DNA of 64,000 nt from Rhizobium redzepovicii (GTDB lineage: Bacteria; Pseudomonadota; Alphaproteobacteria; Rhizobiales; Rhizobiaceae): positions 248,001 through 312,000 of the forward strand of contig NZ_JAILYH010000002.1 of the NCBI RefSeq assembly GCF_019793435.1, in the 5' to 3' direction. The translations under genes and the position numbers were made by a program. The notes beneath the pieces were generated by a model. It ran no database searches, was not told the origin of the DNA, and saw only the letters and a program-made list of their open reading frames with translations. Below are positions 6,920-15,522 of the stretch, piece after piece; position 1 is the first letter of the stretch, and each line of letters starts with the position of its first letter.

Positions 6920-9103
6920 TCAGCCGGTTTTCAATTGCGCCATCGCAAGCAGCGTGTCTGCGCTGATCGTTGCTGAGCCGTTCAGGATCGAAAGTGCTGT
7001 CGACGTGGTACCCGTGCCGTTGGCGACATCATACATGGCGGTGAAGCGTTTGATCAAATCGTCGACTTTGTCAGGATCTGCCAGATCCTTGATGTCGATG
7101 AAGTTGTCGACCATCTCGGCTTGCTTGTCGACGTCCATATTCGAGACATAACTGGACAGGTTGAAGGTCGTGGTAAAAAACTCGAAGAGCGCGCTGTCGC
7201 CCAGAATGCCATAGGCGCTCGATATCTCCGGCGCCTTGCGCTGGAAATAGAGCGCCAGGCGCACGCCGGTGTTGCTGTCACCCTGGTCGTCTTCGAGCGT
7301 CAGCCTGACATAGGAGTCGATCGTTTCCAGCACGTCGCCGCGCTGTTGCACCGTCCCTGTGGGATCGGCGGAAATATTGCCGTCCTGATCGAAATTGAAC
7401 GAGCCGACGAGCTCGGCAAAGCGACTGTCGTCCAGCTTGTTGACGTAACTATCTTCGTCGTCGAGATCGGAAGAAAACATCTTCTCCAATTGGTCCGACG
7501 TGACATCGTCCGGGTCGAGCCCCTTTGCCTCGAGCGCAAAACTAACCAGGCGATCATCGGCCAGAAATTCGCTCGCCGTCGTGATCGTCGCCATCTGCTC
7601 ACGGAAATAGCTGATCTCGTCATCCGCCGCGTCGGTCGCCTCGGTCAGTTCGTCCCCGTCGAGGTAGCGGATCTTGTTCTGTTTATAATAGGCGGCATAG
7701 TCGTCGACGACGGATTCCGACATGGCCTGCAAGGGAACGGTGACGTCGCCATCGCTGTCGAAGTTGAATGCTTTGCGAAAGGCGACGAACCGGTCGTCGT
7801 CTAGGCTGTTGACATAGCTTTTGGAATCCGTGGGATCGCTTTCGAGAATTTTCCGCACCTGGCTTCTCGAAACGCTGTCCGGATCGATGTCGAAGGCGCG
7901 CAACGCCATTTCCCACATTTCCGGGAGATCGTCATTGTCGTCATCGTCATCATCGGCATTTGACACGAGGAAATCATCGATCGAGGTGACGCTGGCGATG
8001 CGCGTCGTGTAGTTGTCGACGGCATCTTCCGTGTCGGTATTGGCGATCAGCACCTGATAATTTTCATCGAAGGCTGCCGTGGTCGTGGCGGTCTGTTCCG
8101 ACGTCTGGGCGGTGTCGCCATCGGCAAGCGCGCCGTCCTCATCGAAATTGAAGGCGTCGTGCAGATCCGACAGGCCGATCGCGTCGGCAATATCGGCGCT
8201 TTTAAGCGCCGCGGAAATGAAAGTGTCGGATTCGTCGTCGGTCAGCCCGTAGGCGATCCTGAGATAGCCGACCAGCTTGTCGTCGCTCATCAACTGATCG
8301 ACGGAGGTGATGTTTCCAATTTCCGCCGCGAAATAAGTGTCATAAGCCTCTCCGGTGTCCGAAGAGGCAATGGTCGAGGAAGCCACCGCATAACCGCTCG
8401 TCACCAGCGAGATCTGATCTTCCGACATCACGTCGCCGTCGGTCGAGCCGTCCTCGTTGAAGTTGAAGGCCTTCGCCAGGCTGACATAGACGTCGTCGCC
8501 GAGCTGATTGACGAAGCTGTCGGAATCGTCGAGGTCGCTCGTCAAAACCTGCTTCAGGAAACTGCTGGAGGTGTAATCGGTGCTGAGACCGAAAGCGGTC
8601 AGCGCATAATTCTTCAGTCTCGAACTCGAGAGGAAATCATCGACCGACGTGATCGACGAGATATTCTCTTCGAAATAATCCGTCTCGTCGGCAATGTCTT
8701 CCGCCTCGGTGTCGAAGGACTCCTCATAAGCATCGAGCAGAGTGTCCCGTTGCACATCAGATTGCGCCGTCTTCGTCTCTCCGCCGAATTTGAAGGCGGC
8801 GGCGAACTCGGCATAGCGGCCGTCGCTCAAACTGTTGGCGAAGCTCGATGAATCGCTGAGATCGCTTTCCAGCACCTTCTTCATGAAGGCCTTGGCATAG
8901 GTCATGTCGTCGAGCCCGTAGGCCTTCATGGCATAGGAGTAGAGCTTGTAATCGCCCATGAACTCGTCGACCGTCGTGACCTTGCCGATGTTTTCCTTGT
9001 AATAGGCGCTGTCGCGGGCAACCGTGCCCTGGGACGCCACGCTCGAGAGGCTGGCGTTGAGATTACGCGCGACTGCGAGATAGCTTACGTAGGTGGAAAC
9101 CAA
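6920..9103 (-). CDS. DUF1217-repeat flagellar-associated protein with DxDxDG loops
   Basis: Large protein (727 residues from the chosen TTG start) made of about five DUF1217-type repeats of 80-110 residues and a related C-terminal unit. Each repeat reads roughly Y-F-x5-I-(S/T)-S-V-D-D-F-L, later V-L-x-S-D-L-D-D-S-x-S-(F/Y)-V-N-x-L, and ends in A-F-N-F-(D/N)-x-D-G. Most repeats thus end in an acidic DxDxDG-like loop (for example FNFDSDGDVTV and FNFDQDGNISAD) that could bind Ca2+. Repeat 4 has a D-rich insertion. Single-unit DUF1217 proteins are known beside flagellar genes of alphaproteobacteria. TTG 9103 is chosen because AAGGGA lies six bases upstream and the upstream frame looks non-coding. 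A TetR-type operator lies at 9240-9255. Confidence 0.8.
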   Translation of the reverse strand: MVSTYVSYLAVARNLNASLSSVASQGTVARDSAYYKENIGKVTTVDEFMGDYKLYSYAMKAYGLDDMTYAKAFMKKVLESDLSDSSSFANSLSDGRYAEFAAAFKFGGETKTAQSDVQRDTLLDAYEESFDTEAEDIADETDYFEENISSITSVDDFLSSSRLKNYALTAFGLSTDYTSSSFLKQVLTSDLDDSDSFVNQLGDDVYVSLAKAFNFNEDGSTDGDVMSEDQISLVTSGYAVASSTIASSDTGEAYDTYFAAEIGNITSVDQLMSDDKLVGYLRIAYGLTDDESDTFISAALKSADIADAIGLSDLHDAFNFDEDGALADGDTAQTSEQTATTTAAFDENYQVLIANTDTEDAVDNYTTRIASVTSIDDFLVSNADDDDDDNDDLPEMWEMALRAFDIDPDSVSRSQVRKILESDPTDSKSYVNSLDDDRFVAFRKAFNFDSDGDVTVPLQAMSESVVDDYAAYYKQNKIRYLDGDELTEATDAADDEISYFREQMATITTASEFLADDRLVSFALEAKGLDPDDVTSDQLEKMFSSDLDDEDSYVNKLDDSRFAELVGSFNFDQDGNISADPTGTVQQRGDVLETIDSYVRLTLEDDQGDSNTGVRLALYFQRKAPEISSAYGILGDSALFEFFTTTFNLSSYVSNMDVDKQAEMVDNFIDIKDLADPDKVDDLIKRFTAMYDVANGTGTTSTALSILNGSATISADTLLAMAQLKTG

Positions 9104-9239
9104 TGCTTGTCCCTTTTCATGGGCGCGGCAGCGCGCGCGAAAGCCTGCCGGCAGCCGCGGTGAAATTTCGATCCTGCTGGGATGTCGTCGCCGGTCATGG
9201 CGATGCGCAGCCACATCCATGTGGCCGAATCAATTTAAG

Positions 9240-9255
9240 AGAACTATATAGTTCT
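9240..9255. promoter_or_regulatory. TetR-type operator upstream of the DUF1217 gene
   Basis: AGAACTATATAGTTCT is a 16-bp perfect palindrome, 137 bases upstream of the DUF1217 start and between that gene and tetR. It shares both 6-bp arms and the 4-bp spacing with the site at 10066-10081 on the other side of tetR, so the neighbouring TetR protein is the obvious binder. Confidence 0.7.
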
Positions 9256-9310
9256 ATAATTAATTCAATAGGGAATTGAAAGACAAAAGTCGAAGCATCG
9301 CCTTTCGGGT

Positions 9311-9958
9311 CTACGAAGCCCCGACGCCGGCGGCGAAGATTGCGATGCAGCGGCGAAGATGGGCGAGCAGTCCGGCCCGGTCGGGCCAGGCTTGGGCGCG
9401 CCCTTCCGGCGGGCCCATACCGCCGAAGATCATGTCCATCAGCATCCGGGCTCCGCTCGCCGGATCATCAAGGGTCAATCTGCCTTCCGCCCGACGATCG
9501 CTCAACCAGTCGGCGAGGTGTTGACGGCTAGCAAGCATGCCTTCGTGCTGCAGAATGTCGATAAGCTCTGGAAACTGCGCCGCTTCGCGAAAGACGAGCT
9601 GCAAAAAACCGGCGCGGTCCGCATCCTTCTCCTCATCCATGTCGATCATGAAGATATGTTCGAGGCTTTCGGCGATCGGAAGGTCTTCCGCGGGCCTCGG
9701 CAGGTCGAGCATCAGGCGCCGATGGGCGCCCACCACGGCGGCAAACAGCTCTTCCTTGCTCTGAAACAGCTTGTAGAGCGTCTGTTTCGAGACACCTGCC
9801 TCGGTGGCCACCACCGCGGTGGTGCTTCCGGCATAGCCGTATTTTACAAAAACACGGCGGGCGATTTCGACGATATGCGTCCGCTTGTCCTCATCGCTGG
9901 AGACTTTCGGCCGGCCTCGCTTGCGCGGCTCATCTGCGGGCTCGTCAACACCATCCAT
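9311..9958 (-). CDS. TetR/AcrR family transcriptional regulator
   Basis: Repressor-type protein of 215 residues. After a basic N-terminal tail (RKRGRPKVS) the TetR helix-turn-helix covers about 28-75, with STTAVVATEAGVSKQTLYKL and the following FQSKEELFAAVV as the hallmark. The C-terminal part resembles the AefR-like ligand domain (aromatic and acidic, RAGFLQLVFREAAQFPELI). It lies between the DUF1217 gene and the divergent EF-hand gene. Identical-arm operators on both sides make it the likely common repressor of both and of itself. The inducer is unknown. Confidence 0.93.
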   Translation of the reverse strand: MDGVDEPADEPRKRGRPKVSSDEDKRTHIVEIARRVFVKYGYAGSTTAVVATEAGVSKQTLYKLFQSKEELFAAVVGAHRRLMLDLPRPAEDLPIAESLEHIFMIDMDEEKDADRAGFLQLVFREAAQFPELIDILQHEGMLASRQHLADWLSDRRAEGRLTLDDPASGARMLMDMIFGGMGPPEGRAQAWPDRAGLLAHLRRCIAIFAAGVGAS

Positions 9959-10065
9959 GACGATCTAAACCGCTTTACCGAAGCGCACGCCGACGGCCCG
10001 GAAAAGCGGACTGCGATTTCTGAGGGATGAGTTTTTCGGTTGTGGCATTAGTAATTTCGATTTAG

Positions 10066-10081
10066 AGAACTAATCAGTTCT
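10066..10081. promoter_or_regulatory. TetR-type operator between tetR and the EF-hand gene
   Basis: AGAACTAATCAGTTCT has the same AGAACT-N4-AGTTCT layout as 9240-9255. It lies 108 bases upstream of tetR and 43 bases upstream of the EF-hand gene start, where a bound dimer could act on both divergent promoters. Confidence 0.7.
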
Positions 10082-10123
10082 GTAATGCGTTGCATCCCCA
10101 CCCTCTTTAGCGATGGAGCGCTT

Positions 10124-11002
10124 ATGACGACCATTTCTGCCGCAACATCGATTTCTTCCTATTCCTATAGCAAGAACTCGACATCCGCATCCCAGGACCT
10201 CCTATCCTGTAATACGGTTTCGGCAAAAAAATCAACCACAAGCCAGCAGCTCGGCGAAGACTCGACCAACAGCGTCGAAAAACTCATGTCCCAGCTGATG
10301 TCGCTGACGATGAACGGCCTTAGCGGACAGTCCGGCTCCAGCGGGGAGCAGGACGGCGACGAAGGCATGGATGTTGCGCAGCTCGACACCGATGGCGACG
10401 GCTATGTGAGCAAGGCCGAGTTCGTCGCAGCCAGGCCATCCGACGTGACCGAGGATCAGGCGGGCACGCTGTTCGACAGCTTCGACAGCGAAGATTATTC
10501 CGGCTCGCTGTCGGTCGATGCGCTCACCGAGGCCATGTCCGCCCAGAGATCGGGGCGAGCCGGCGGGCCACCGCCGCCGCCCGAAGGCGATGACGAGCTT
10601 TCATCGCTGCTCTCCGATCTCGATACCGATGGAGACGGGCTGGTGAGCAAGGCGGAATTCGTCGCAGGCCGGCCGTCCGACGTGAGCGAGGATCAGGCAG
10701 GCACGCTGTTCGACAGCTTCGACAGCGAAAGCGCCGGCTCGCTGTCGGTCGATGCATTGACCGAGGCGATGTCCGCTCAGTCGTCGCAACGCCCCGAGGG
10801 ACCGCCACCGCCGCCGCCCGCCGAGGATGAGCAGACCGCATCCCTGCTGTCCGATCTCGATACCGATGGAGACGGGCTCGTATCATTGGACGAGTTCATG
10901 GCCGGCAGGCCGGACGACGTCACCGAAAGCCAGGCGAGCCAGCTATTCGATCTTCTCGACACATCGGGCAGCGGTTCATTGTCCGCAAGCACCACGAGCT
11001 GA
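10124..11002 (+). CDS. EF-hand repeat protein
   Basis: Acidic protein of 292 residues built from three 79-residue repeats. Canonical EF-hand loops with DTDGDG and a glutamate at position 12 lie at 88-99, 167-178 and 246-257. Each is followed by a weaker second loop (DSEDYSGSLSVD at 121; DSESAGSLSVD at 200, one residue short; DTSGSGSLS at 279) and a proline-rich linker (PPPPP). The third repeat ends early, before the ALTEAM segment. The N-terminus (MTTISAATSISSYSYSK) is Ser/Thr-rich with no clear Sec signal, like flagellar-type exported proteins. ATG 10124 has GGAG upstream; the frame opens earlier, at 10085. It is probably controlled by the adjacent TetR and lies directly before flgE. Confidence 0.85.
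   Translation: MTTISAATSISSYSYSKNSTSASQDLLSCNTVSAKKSTTSQQLGEDSTNSVEKLMSQLMSLTMNGLSGQSGSSGEQDGDEGMDVAQLDTDGDGYVSKAEFVAARPSDVTEDQAGTLFDSFDSEDYSGSLSVDALTEAMSAQRSGRAGGPPPPPEGDDELSSLLSDLDTDGDGLVSKAEFVAGRPSDVSEDQAGTLFDSFDSESAGSLSVDALTEAMSAQSSQRPEGPPPPPPAEDEQTASLLSDLDTDGDGLVSLDEFMAGRPDDVTESQASQLFDLLDTSGSGSLSASTTS
10385..11000 (+). repeat. In-frame 237-bp tandem repeat (three units)
   Basis: The first DTDGDG codons of the three EF-hand units start at 10385, 10622 and 10859, exactly 237 bases apart each time. The DNA is also nearly identical in places (GATACCGATGGAGACGGGCT occurs in units 2 and 3), so the duplication is fairly recent. The third unit is incomplete. Confidence 0.8.
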
Positions 11003-11321
11003 CAGCCAACAAGGAGCGTCGCGTCGCAGTCGCTGGAGAAGCTGCAATGCGGCGGTCTGACAGCGGCCCGGCAATCGAGCCGGCAGAGCTTTCAGCCGGG
11101 CCGCTGAACTATCGAAGTATTCACATGGTGCACCGTGACAGGCGTACCGCACCAGCGCGCGGATGAGCCGCAGCGCCTATCGCCATTACGGGGTCAATCC
11201 AGACAATCAGATCATCCACCGGTGTGGGCTTTGCCCGGCGCCAGCGATGTCGTGCGCCCGTTATTCGGGCCTGGAGGCCTCTCGTCACATGGCATGTTCC
11301 CAAACCTTAAAGGATTGAGCC
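11003..11321. other. Intergenic region before flgE
   Basis: 319 bases without a gene. The first half carries a strong stem-loop (11061-11106). The second half should hold the flgE promoter, but I see no clear sigma-70, sigma-54 or sigma-28 box. No relative of the AGAACT-N4-AGTTCT operator occurs here. Confidence 0.6.
11061..11106 (+). terminator. Stem-loop after the EF-hand gene
   Basis: CAGCGGCCCGGC (11061-11072) and GCCGGGCCGCTG (11095-11106) are perfect 12-bp arms around a 22-base loop, 59 bases after the stop codon. There is no T-tract. It probably ends or stabilises the EF-hand transcript and separates it from flgE. Confidence 0.5.
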
Positions 11322-12614
11322 ATGAGCATTTTTGGAAGCATGAAAACCGCCGTCTCCGGCATGAGCGCCCAGGCAAACCGGCTGAGCACGGTTTCCGACA
11401 ATATCGCCAACGCAAACACGGTCGGCTACAAAGCCGTCTCCACATCCTTCTCGTCGCTGGTGCTGCCGTCGTCCTCAGGCAATTACAATTCCGGCGGCGT
11501 CCAGACATCCGTGCGCCAGGCGATTTCTCAACAGGGCGACATTTCCTATACGACCTCGGATTATGACCTGGCGATATCAGGAGATGGCTTCTTCATCGTG
11601 CAAAGCGCCGACGGCACGCCGGTCCTCACCCGGGCCGGCGACTTCTCCGTCGACAGCGACGGCAACCTGGTCAACGGCGCCGGTTTTACCCTCATGGGAT
11701 ATTCCTATGATTCAGGTGTGCCTGCGGTTGTTGTCAACGGCTTCGATGGGCTGGTGCCGGTCAACGTATCCCAATCGGGATTGAGCGCGGTTGCTTCGAC
11801 CAGCGCCTATTTCAGCGGCAACCTGAATTCCGAGGCAACCGTCGTCACCGACACGACAACGCTGCCGAGCGCCAACACGTCCGATGTCACCGACGATACG
11901 CAGAAGATGTCGCTGGTTGCCTATGACAGCCTCGGCGGCACCGTCCAGTACGACTACTATTTCACCAAGACGGGTGTCACGACGGATTCCGCCGGCGCGG
12001 TCACCGGAAGCACCTGGGAGGTAGCAGTTTACCGCAATGCCGATGCCACCACCGGCGGCACGACGTCCTTCCCTTACTCCTCCGACGCCGTCAGCGTTGC
12101 GACACTCTCCTTCGACGCCGACGGTCAGCTGACCTCTGCGACCGATACCGATATCGTCGATCCGGTCACCGCACAGACGATCACCATGGATTATTCGGAC
12201 TTTACCCAGCTCGCCTCCGACTTCTCGGCGACGGGCTCGGCCGACGGTCAGGCCGCAAGTGCGGTGAGTTCGGTATCCATCGGCACGGACGGGGTGGTGT
12301 CGGTTTCCTATGCGAACGGGGCGACCAAGGCTCTCTATCAGATCCCGCTTGCGACGGTCGCCAGCCCCGACAATCTGACGCTGCTCAGCGGCAACGTCTA
12401 CAGCGCCAACGGCCAGTCGGGCGTTACCGTCACCGGCTTTCCGCAGACAAACGGGCTCGGCTCCATCCAGTCCGGCGCCCTCGAGAGCTCGAACGTCGAT
12501 CTCGCCGGCGAACTGACGGAGATGATCGAGGCACAGCGCAGCTATACCGCCAATTCGAAGGTGTTTCAAACCGGCTCCGATATCATGGATGTCCTCGTCA
12601 ACCTGAAGCGATAG
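11322..12614 (+). CDS. flgE: Flagellar hook protein FlgE
   Basis: Structural protein of the flagellar hook (430 residues, the rhizobial size). It has the N-terminal rod/hook motif (MSAQANRLSTVSDNIANANT, then VGYKA), the FlgE core (LAISGDGFFIVQ) and the C-terminal FlgE/FlgG coiled coil (SSNVDLAGELTEMIEAQRSY, then TANSKVFQTGSDIMD). AAAGGA lies eight bases before the ATG. It is followed by flgK after 13 bases. Because the rest of the flagellar apparatus is absent here, it is probably a second, accessory copy; the main cluster would lie elsewhere. Confidence 0.95.
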   Translation: MSIFGSMKTAVSGMSAQANRLSTVSDNIANANTVGYKAVSTSFSSLVLPSSSGNYNSGGVQTSVRQAISQQGDISYTTSDYDLAISGDGFFIVQSADGTPVLTRAGDFSVDSDGNLVNGAGFTLMGYSYDSGVPAVVVNGFDGLVPVNVSQSGLSAVASTSAYFSGNLNSEATVVTDTTTLPSANTSDVTDDTQKMSLVAYDSLGGTVQYDYYFTKTGVTTDSAGAVTGSTWEVAVYRNADATTGGTTSFPYSSDAVSVATLSFDADGQLTSATDTDIVDPVTAQTITMDYSDFTQLASDFSATGSADGQAASAVSSVSIGTDGVVSVSYANGATKALYQIPLATVASPDNLTLLSGNVYSANGQSGVTVTGFPQTNGLGSIQSGALESSNVDLAGELTEMIEAQRSYTANSKVFQTGSDIMDVLVNLKR

Positions 12615-12627
12615 AGGGAGCAGCTGA

Positions 12628-14088
12628 ATGTCGCTCACCTCCGCCTTGAACAGCGTCCAAAGTATTTTCAACAATACGGGCCAGCAGAGCAGCGTCGTCT
12701 CGACCAACATCGCCAATGTCGGAAATTCCGACTATGTGAGACGGGAGGCGTCGATCACGACGTCTCTCTCCGGCGCCCAGGTCGTCAGCATCAGCCGAGC
12801 GCAGGAAACTGCGCTGCTGGCGCAATATCTGCAATCGAACTCCAAGGACAGCGCCCAGCAGACGCTGGTGACCGGCCTCGAAAGCTTGAAGTCGCTGATG
12901 GGCGGCAACGACTACGAGACCTCGCCGAGCACATACCTCTCGGCATTTCAGCAGGCGCTGCAGACCTTCGCCACATCGCCGAGCAGCACGACCGCGGCGC
13001 AATCGGCCGTCACCGCCGCGCAGGATCTTGCCAATTCGCTGAATACCGCAAGCGACGGCGTCCAGTCGATCCGAGCCGATGCCGATGCGGAGATCGCCAC
13101 GCAGGTCTCCTCGCTGAATACGCTGCTGTCGCAGTTCGAGACGGCCAACAATGCCGTCAAGCTGGCGATGGCGACCGGCGCCGATACCTCCTCGGCGCTC
13201 GACGAACGAGAAAAGCTGTTGAAGCAAATCTCCTCGATCGTCGGCGTCACCACGGCCTTGCGCGACAACAACGACATGGCGCTCTACACCTCCGACGGCA
13301 CCGTGCTGTTCGAGACCGTACCGCGCACCGTCACATACGTGCCGACGACAACCTATGTGGCCGGAACGGAGGGCAATTCGGTCTATATCGACGGCGTTGC
13401 GCTCGACGCCGGCGAGGGATCGACGACCAGCGCCTCGGGCAGCCTGCAGGCGCTGCTGCAGCTTCGCGACGACATCGCACCGACATTCCAGGCCCAACTC
13501 GACGAGATCGCCAAGTCGCTCGTCCAGGCCTTCTCGGAAACCGACGGCAGCACCAGCGCGCCCGGACTTTTCGTCTGGACCACCGCGTCGGGGACATCAG
13601 GGGGAACACCGTCGGATTCCGACGATATCACCGGCATCGCGTCGTCGATCTCGGTCAATCTTGCCGTCGTTACCAGCGAGGGCGGTGATGCCACGAAGCT
13701 GCGAGACGGAACGATCAGCGGCATCACCGATCTCAACAGCTCGGGAGACAGCGGTTTCTCGGACAATCTCGACGCCCTCTATACGGCGTTGACGGAACAG
13801 CGCTCGTTCTCCTCGGACGCCGGTCTTTCCACCACGCAAAGCCTGATGGATTACGCCAGCTCCTCCATCGGCTGGTTGGAACAATATCGCAGCGATGCGA
13901 CGTCGGCCTCCGAAAACACGACTGCCGCGCTGTCGCGCTCCGACGAGGCCTATTCCAACGAAGCCGGCGTCAACCTCGACGAGGAGCTGACGCTCCTTCT
14001 CGATATCGAACAATCCTACAAGGCGGCGACGAAGATCCTGAACGTCATCGACGAGATGTTCAAGTCGCTCCTCGACATAGCGAGCTAG
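12628..14088 (+). CDS. flgK: Flagellar hook-associated protein 1 FlgK
   Basis: Hook-filament junction protein of 486 residues. The N-terminus (LNSVQSIFNNTGQQSSVVST, then NIANVGNSDYVRR) is the HAP1 variant of the rod/hook motif. The C-terminus (GVNLDEELTLLLDIEQSYKA, then ATKILNVIDEMFKSLLDI) is the matching coiled coil. GAGGGAG stands before the ATG, and flgL follows after 2 bases, so the two are translationally coupled. The length is similar to other rhizobial FlgK proteins and shorter than the enteric protein. Confidence 0.95.
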   Translation: MSLTSALNSVQSIFNNTGQQSSVVSTNIANVGNSDYVRREASITTSLSGAQVVSISRAQETALLAQYLQSNSKDSAQQTLVTGLESLKSLMGGNDYETSPSTYLSAFQQALQTFATSPSSTTAAQSAVTAAQDLANSLNTASDGVQSIRADADAEIATQVSSLNTLLSQFETANNAVKLAMATGADTSSALDEREKLLKQISSIVGVTTALRDNNDMALYTSDGTVLFETVPRTVTYVPTTTYVAGTEGNSVYIDGVALDAGEGSTTSASGSLQALLQLRDDIAPTFQAQLDEIAKSLVQAFSETDGSTSAPGLFVWTTASGTSGGTPSDSDDITGIASSISVNLAVVTSEGGDATKLRDGTISGITDLNSSGDSGFSDNLDALYTALTEQRSFSSDAGLSTTQSLMDYASSSIGWLEQYRSDATSASENTTAALSRSDEAYSNEAGVNLDEELTLLLDIEQSYKAATKILNVIDEMFKSLLDIAS

Positions 14089-14090
14089 TT

Positions 14091-15137
14091 ATGAAAGCCT
14101 CTTTTGTCTCATCATCTGCGATGCAGAACGTCCTGCGGCTGACCATCAGCCAGTCCCAGAGCAAGCTGCAGCAGGCCTCGACGGAAGCGACGACCGGAAC
14201 CTACGCCGATATCGGCGTATCGCTTGGCGCCGGCACCGCAAAAACGATCAACCTCACCAGTGCGATCGACCAGGCCGCCTCATTCCAGACGAGCAACGCC
14301 GTCGTCGAACTGCGCATGGACGCATCGCAGACCGCCCTTTCCAGCCTCAAGGATGCCGGCGACAGCCTGGTCTCGAACCTGACCGCGCTCCAGGCGAGCC
14401 AGGATACGACCAGCATCGCCGTTGCCCTGCAGACCGCAGGTTCCACGATTTCGCAGCTGATCTCGACGGCGAATACCTCAGTCAACGGCGAGTTCCTGTT
14501 TGGCGGAACCAACCTCGACAGCCAGCCGCTGACCGATCAGTCCCCCACGGTTTCGGATGCGATCGTCACGGCTCTCGGCGACTATGCAACCGGTCTTGGA
14601 AAAGACGTCAACGAGCTGACCGGAGAGGAAATCGGCACATTCATCACCGACACGGTCGAGCCGATGTTTTCCGAAAGCGGCTGGACGGACGCTTCCACAG
14701 GCTGGTCGACTGCCTCCAGCACCGACATGACGAGCCGGATCAGCAGTTCGGAAACCATCACCTCGTCCACCAACGCCAATTCCGAAGGCATGCGTTATCT
14801 GGCACTTGCCTCCGTCGTCGTCTCCGCCCTCTTCGGCCAAGATCTGAGCTCCGACGCGCAGAGCACCGTCGCGACGAAGGCGATCGGTTATGCGGCGCAG
14901 GCGACATCAGGCATCGTCACGCAGCAAAGCCAGCTCGGCCTCTCGCAGGAGCGGCTCGAAAAGGCAAATGACGCCCTCGATGCCCAGTCGAGCCTGCTCC
15001 AGGGAAAGCTCGTCGATCTCCAGGGCGTGGATGCCTACGAGGCGTCGACGCTCGTCAACCAGCTGCAGACGCAGCTGGAAACGGCCTACACGCTCGTCTC
15101 GAAACTCCAGGGCCTGAGCCTGGTCAACTATCTCTGA
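14091..15137 (+). CDS. flgL: Flagellar hook-associated protein 3 FlgL
   Basis: Second junction protein (348 residues), flagellin-like at both ends: SSSAMQNVLRLTISQSQSKL near the N-terminus and a C-terminal helix ending in QLQTQLETAYTLVSKLQGLS. The start lies two bases after the flgK stop with no strong ribosome-binding site of its own, so coupling to flgK is likely. In the main rhizobial cluster flgL is followed by flaF, flbT and flgD; here it is followed by an unrelated small gene. Confidence 0.94.
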   Translation: MKASFVSSSAMQNVLRLTISQSQSKLQQASTEATTGTYADIGVSLGAGTAKTINLTSAIDQAASFQTSNAVVELRMDASQTALSSLKDAGDSLVSNLTALQASQDTTSIAVALQTAGSTISQLISTANTSVNGEFLFGGTNLDSQPLTDQSPTVSDAIVTALGDYATGLGKDVNELTGEEIGTFITDTVEPMFSESGWTDASTGWSTASSTDMTSRISSSETITSSTNANSEGMRYLALASVVVSALFGQDLSSDAQSTVATKAIGYAAQATSGIVTQQSQLGLSQERLEKANDALDAQSSLLQGKLVDLQGVDAYEASTLVNQLQTQLETAYTLVSKLQGLSLVNYL

Positions 15138-15147
15138 CGGATTGAAC

Positions 15148-15522
15148 ATGCGGGAATTCAAACGGTTGCAAATGCCGGCCTTAACCAGAGAGCCTAACGC
15201 GAGATGCTCCGAAATCGTGGCGGAGGCGGCCTTCGCGCTTGCCTCCGGCATCATCAACACGATCCCTTTCGTCGGAAACAAACTCGACGAACAACAGGCC
15301 CAGGCCTGGCCGCGATCGGGGATTTTCACCGATGACGGCGTCGAGATGACGGGCACGCCGCCTGAAATATTCGAGCTTTGCGAGCTCCTGGCGTCGTATA
15401 TCGAGAAAGGCTCGTCATTCGACGTCTTCGAGGTTTTCCACAAGATTGCTCGGATCGACCGATTGATCGACTGGCGTCAGGGCGCCTTGCTTTCCCCCGA
15501 GTCGGAAAACACAAGGCATTGA
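15148..15522 (+). CDS. Hypothetical protein downstream of flgL
   Basis: Small protein of 124 residues that I do not recognise. It is not FlaF or FlbT, although it occupies the flaF position. The middle has a short hydrophobic stretch (AFALASGIINTIPFVG), followed by a helical acidic region (PPEIFELCELLASYIEKG, then FDVFEVFHKIARIDRLIDW). ATG 15148 is preceded by ACGGA; a TTG two codons earlier is possible. It begins ten bases after flgL, so it is probably the last gene of the flgEKL transcript. A chaperone or regulator of the junction proteins is conceivable but unproven. Confidence 0.65.
   Translation: MREFKRLQMPALTREPNARCSEIVAEAAFALASGIINTIPFVGNKLDEQQAQAWPRSGIFTDDGVEMTGTPPEIFELCELLASYIEKGSSFDVFEVFHKIARIDRLIDWRQGALLSPESENTRH

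Noticed and set aside
10385..11000. Regular repeats that could suggest a CRISPR-like array
   Set aside because: The 237-bp period is in frame and encodes EF-hand units; there are no short repeats with unique spacers.
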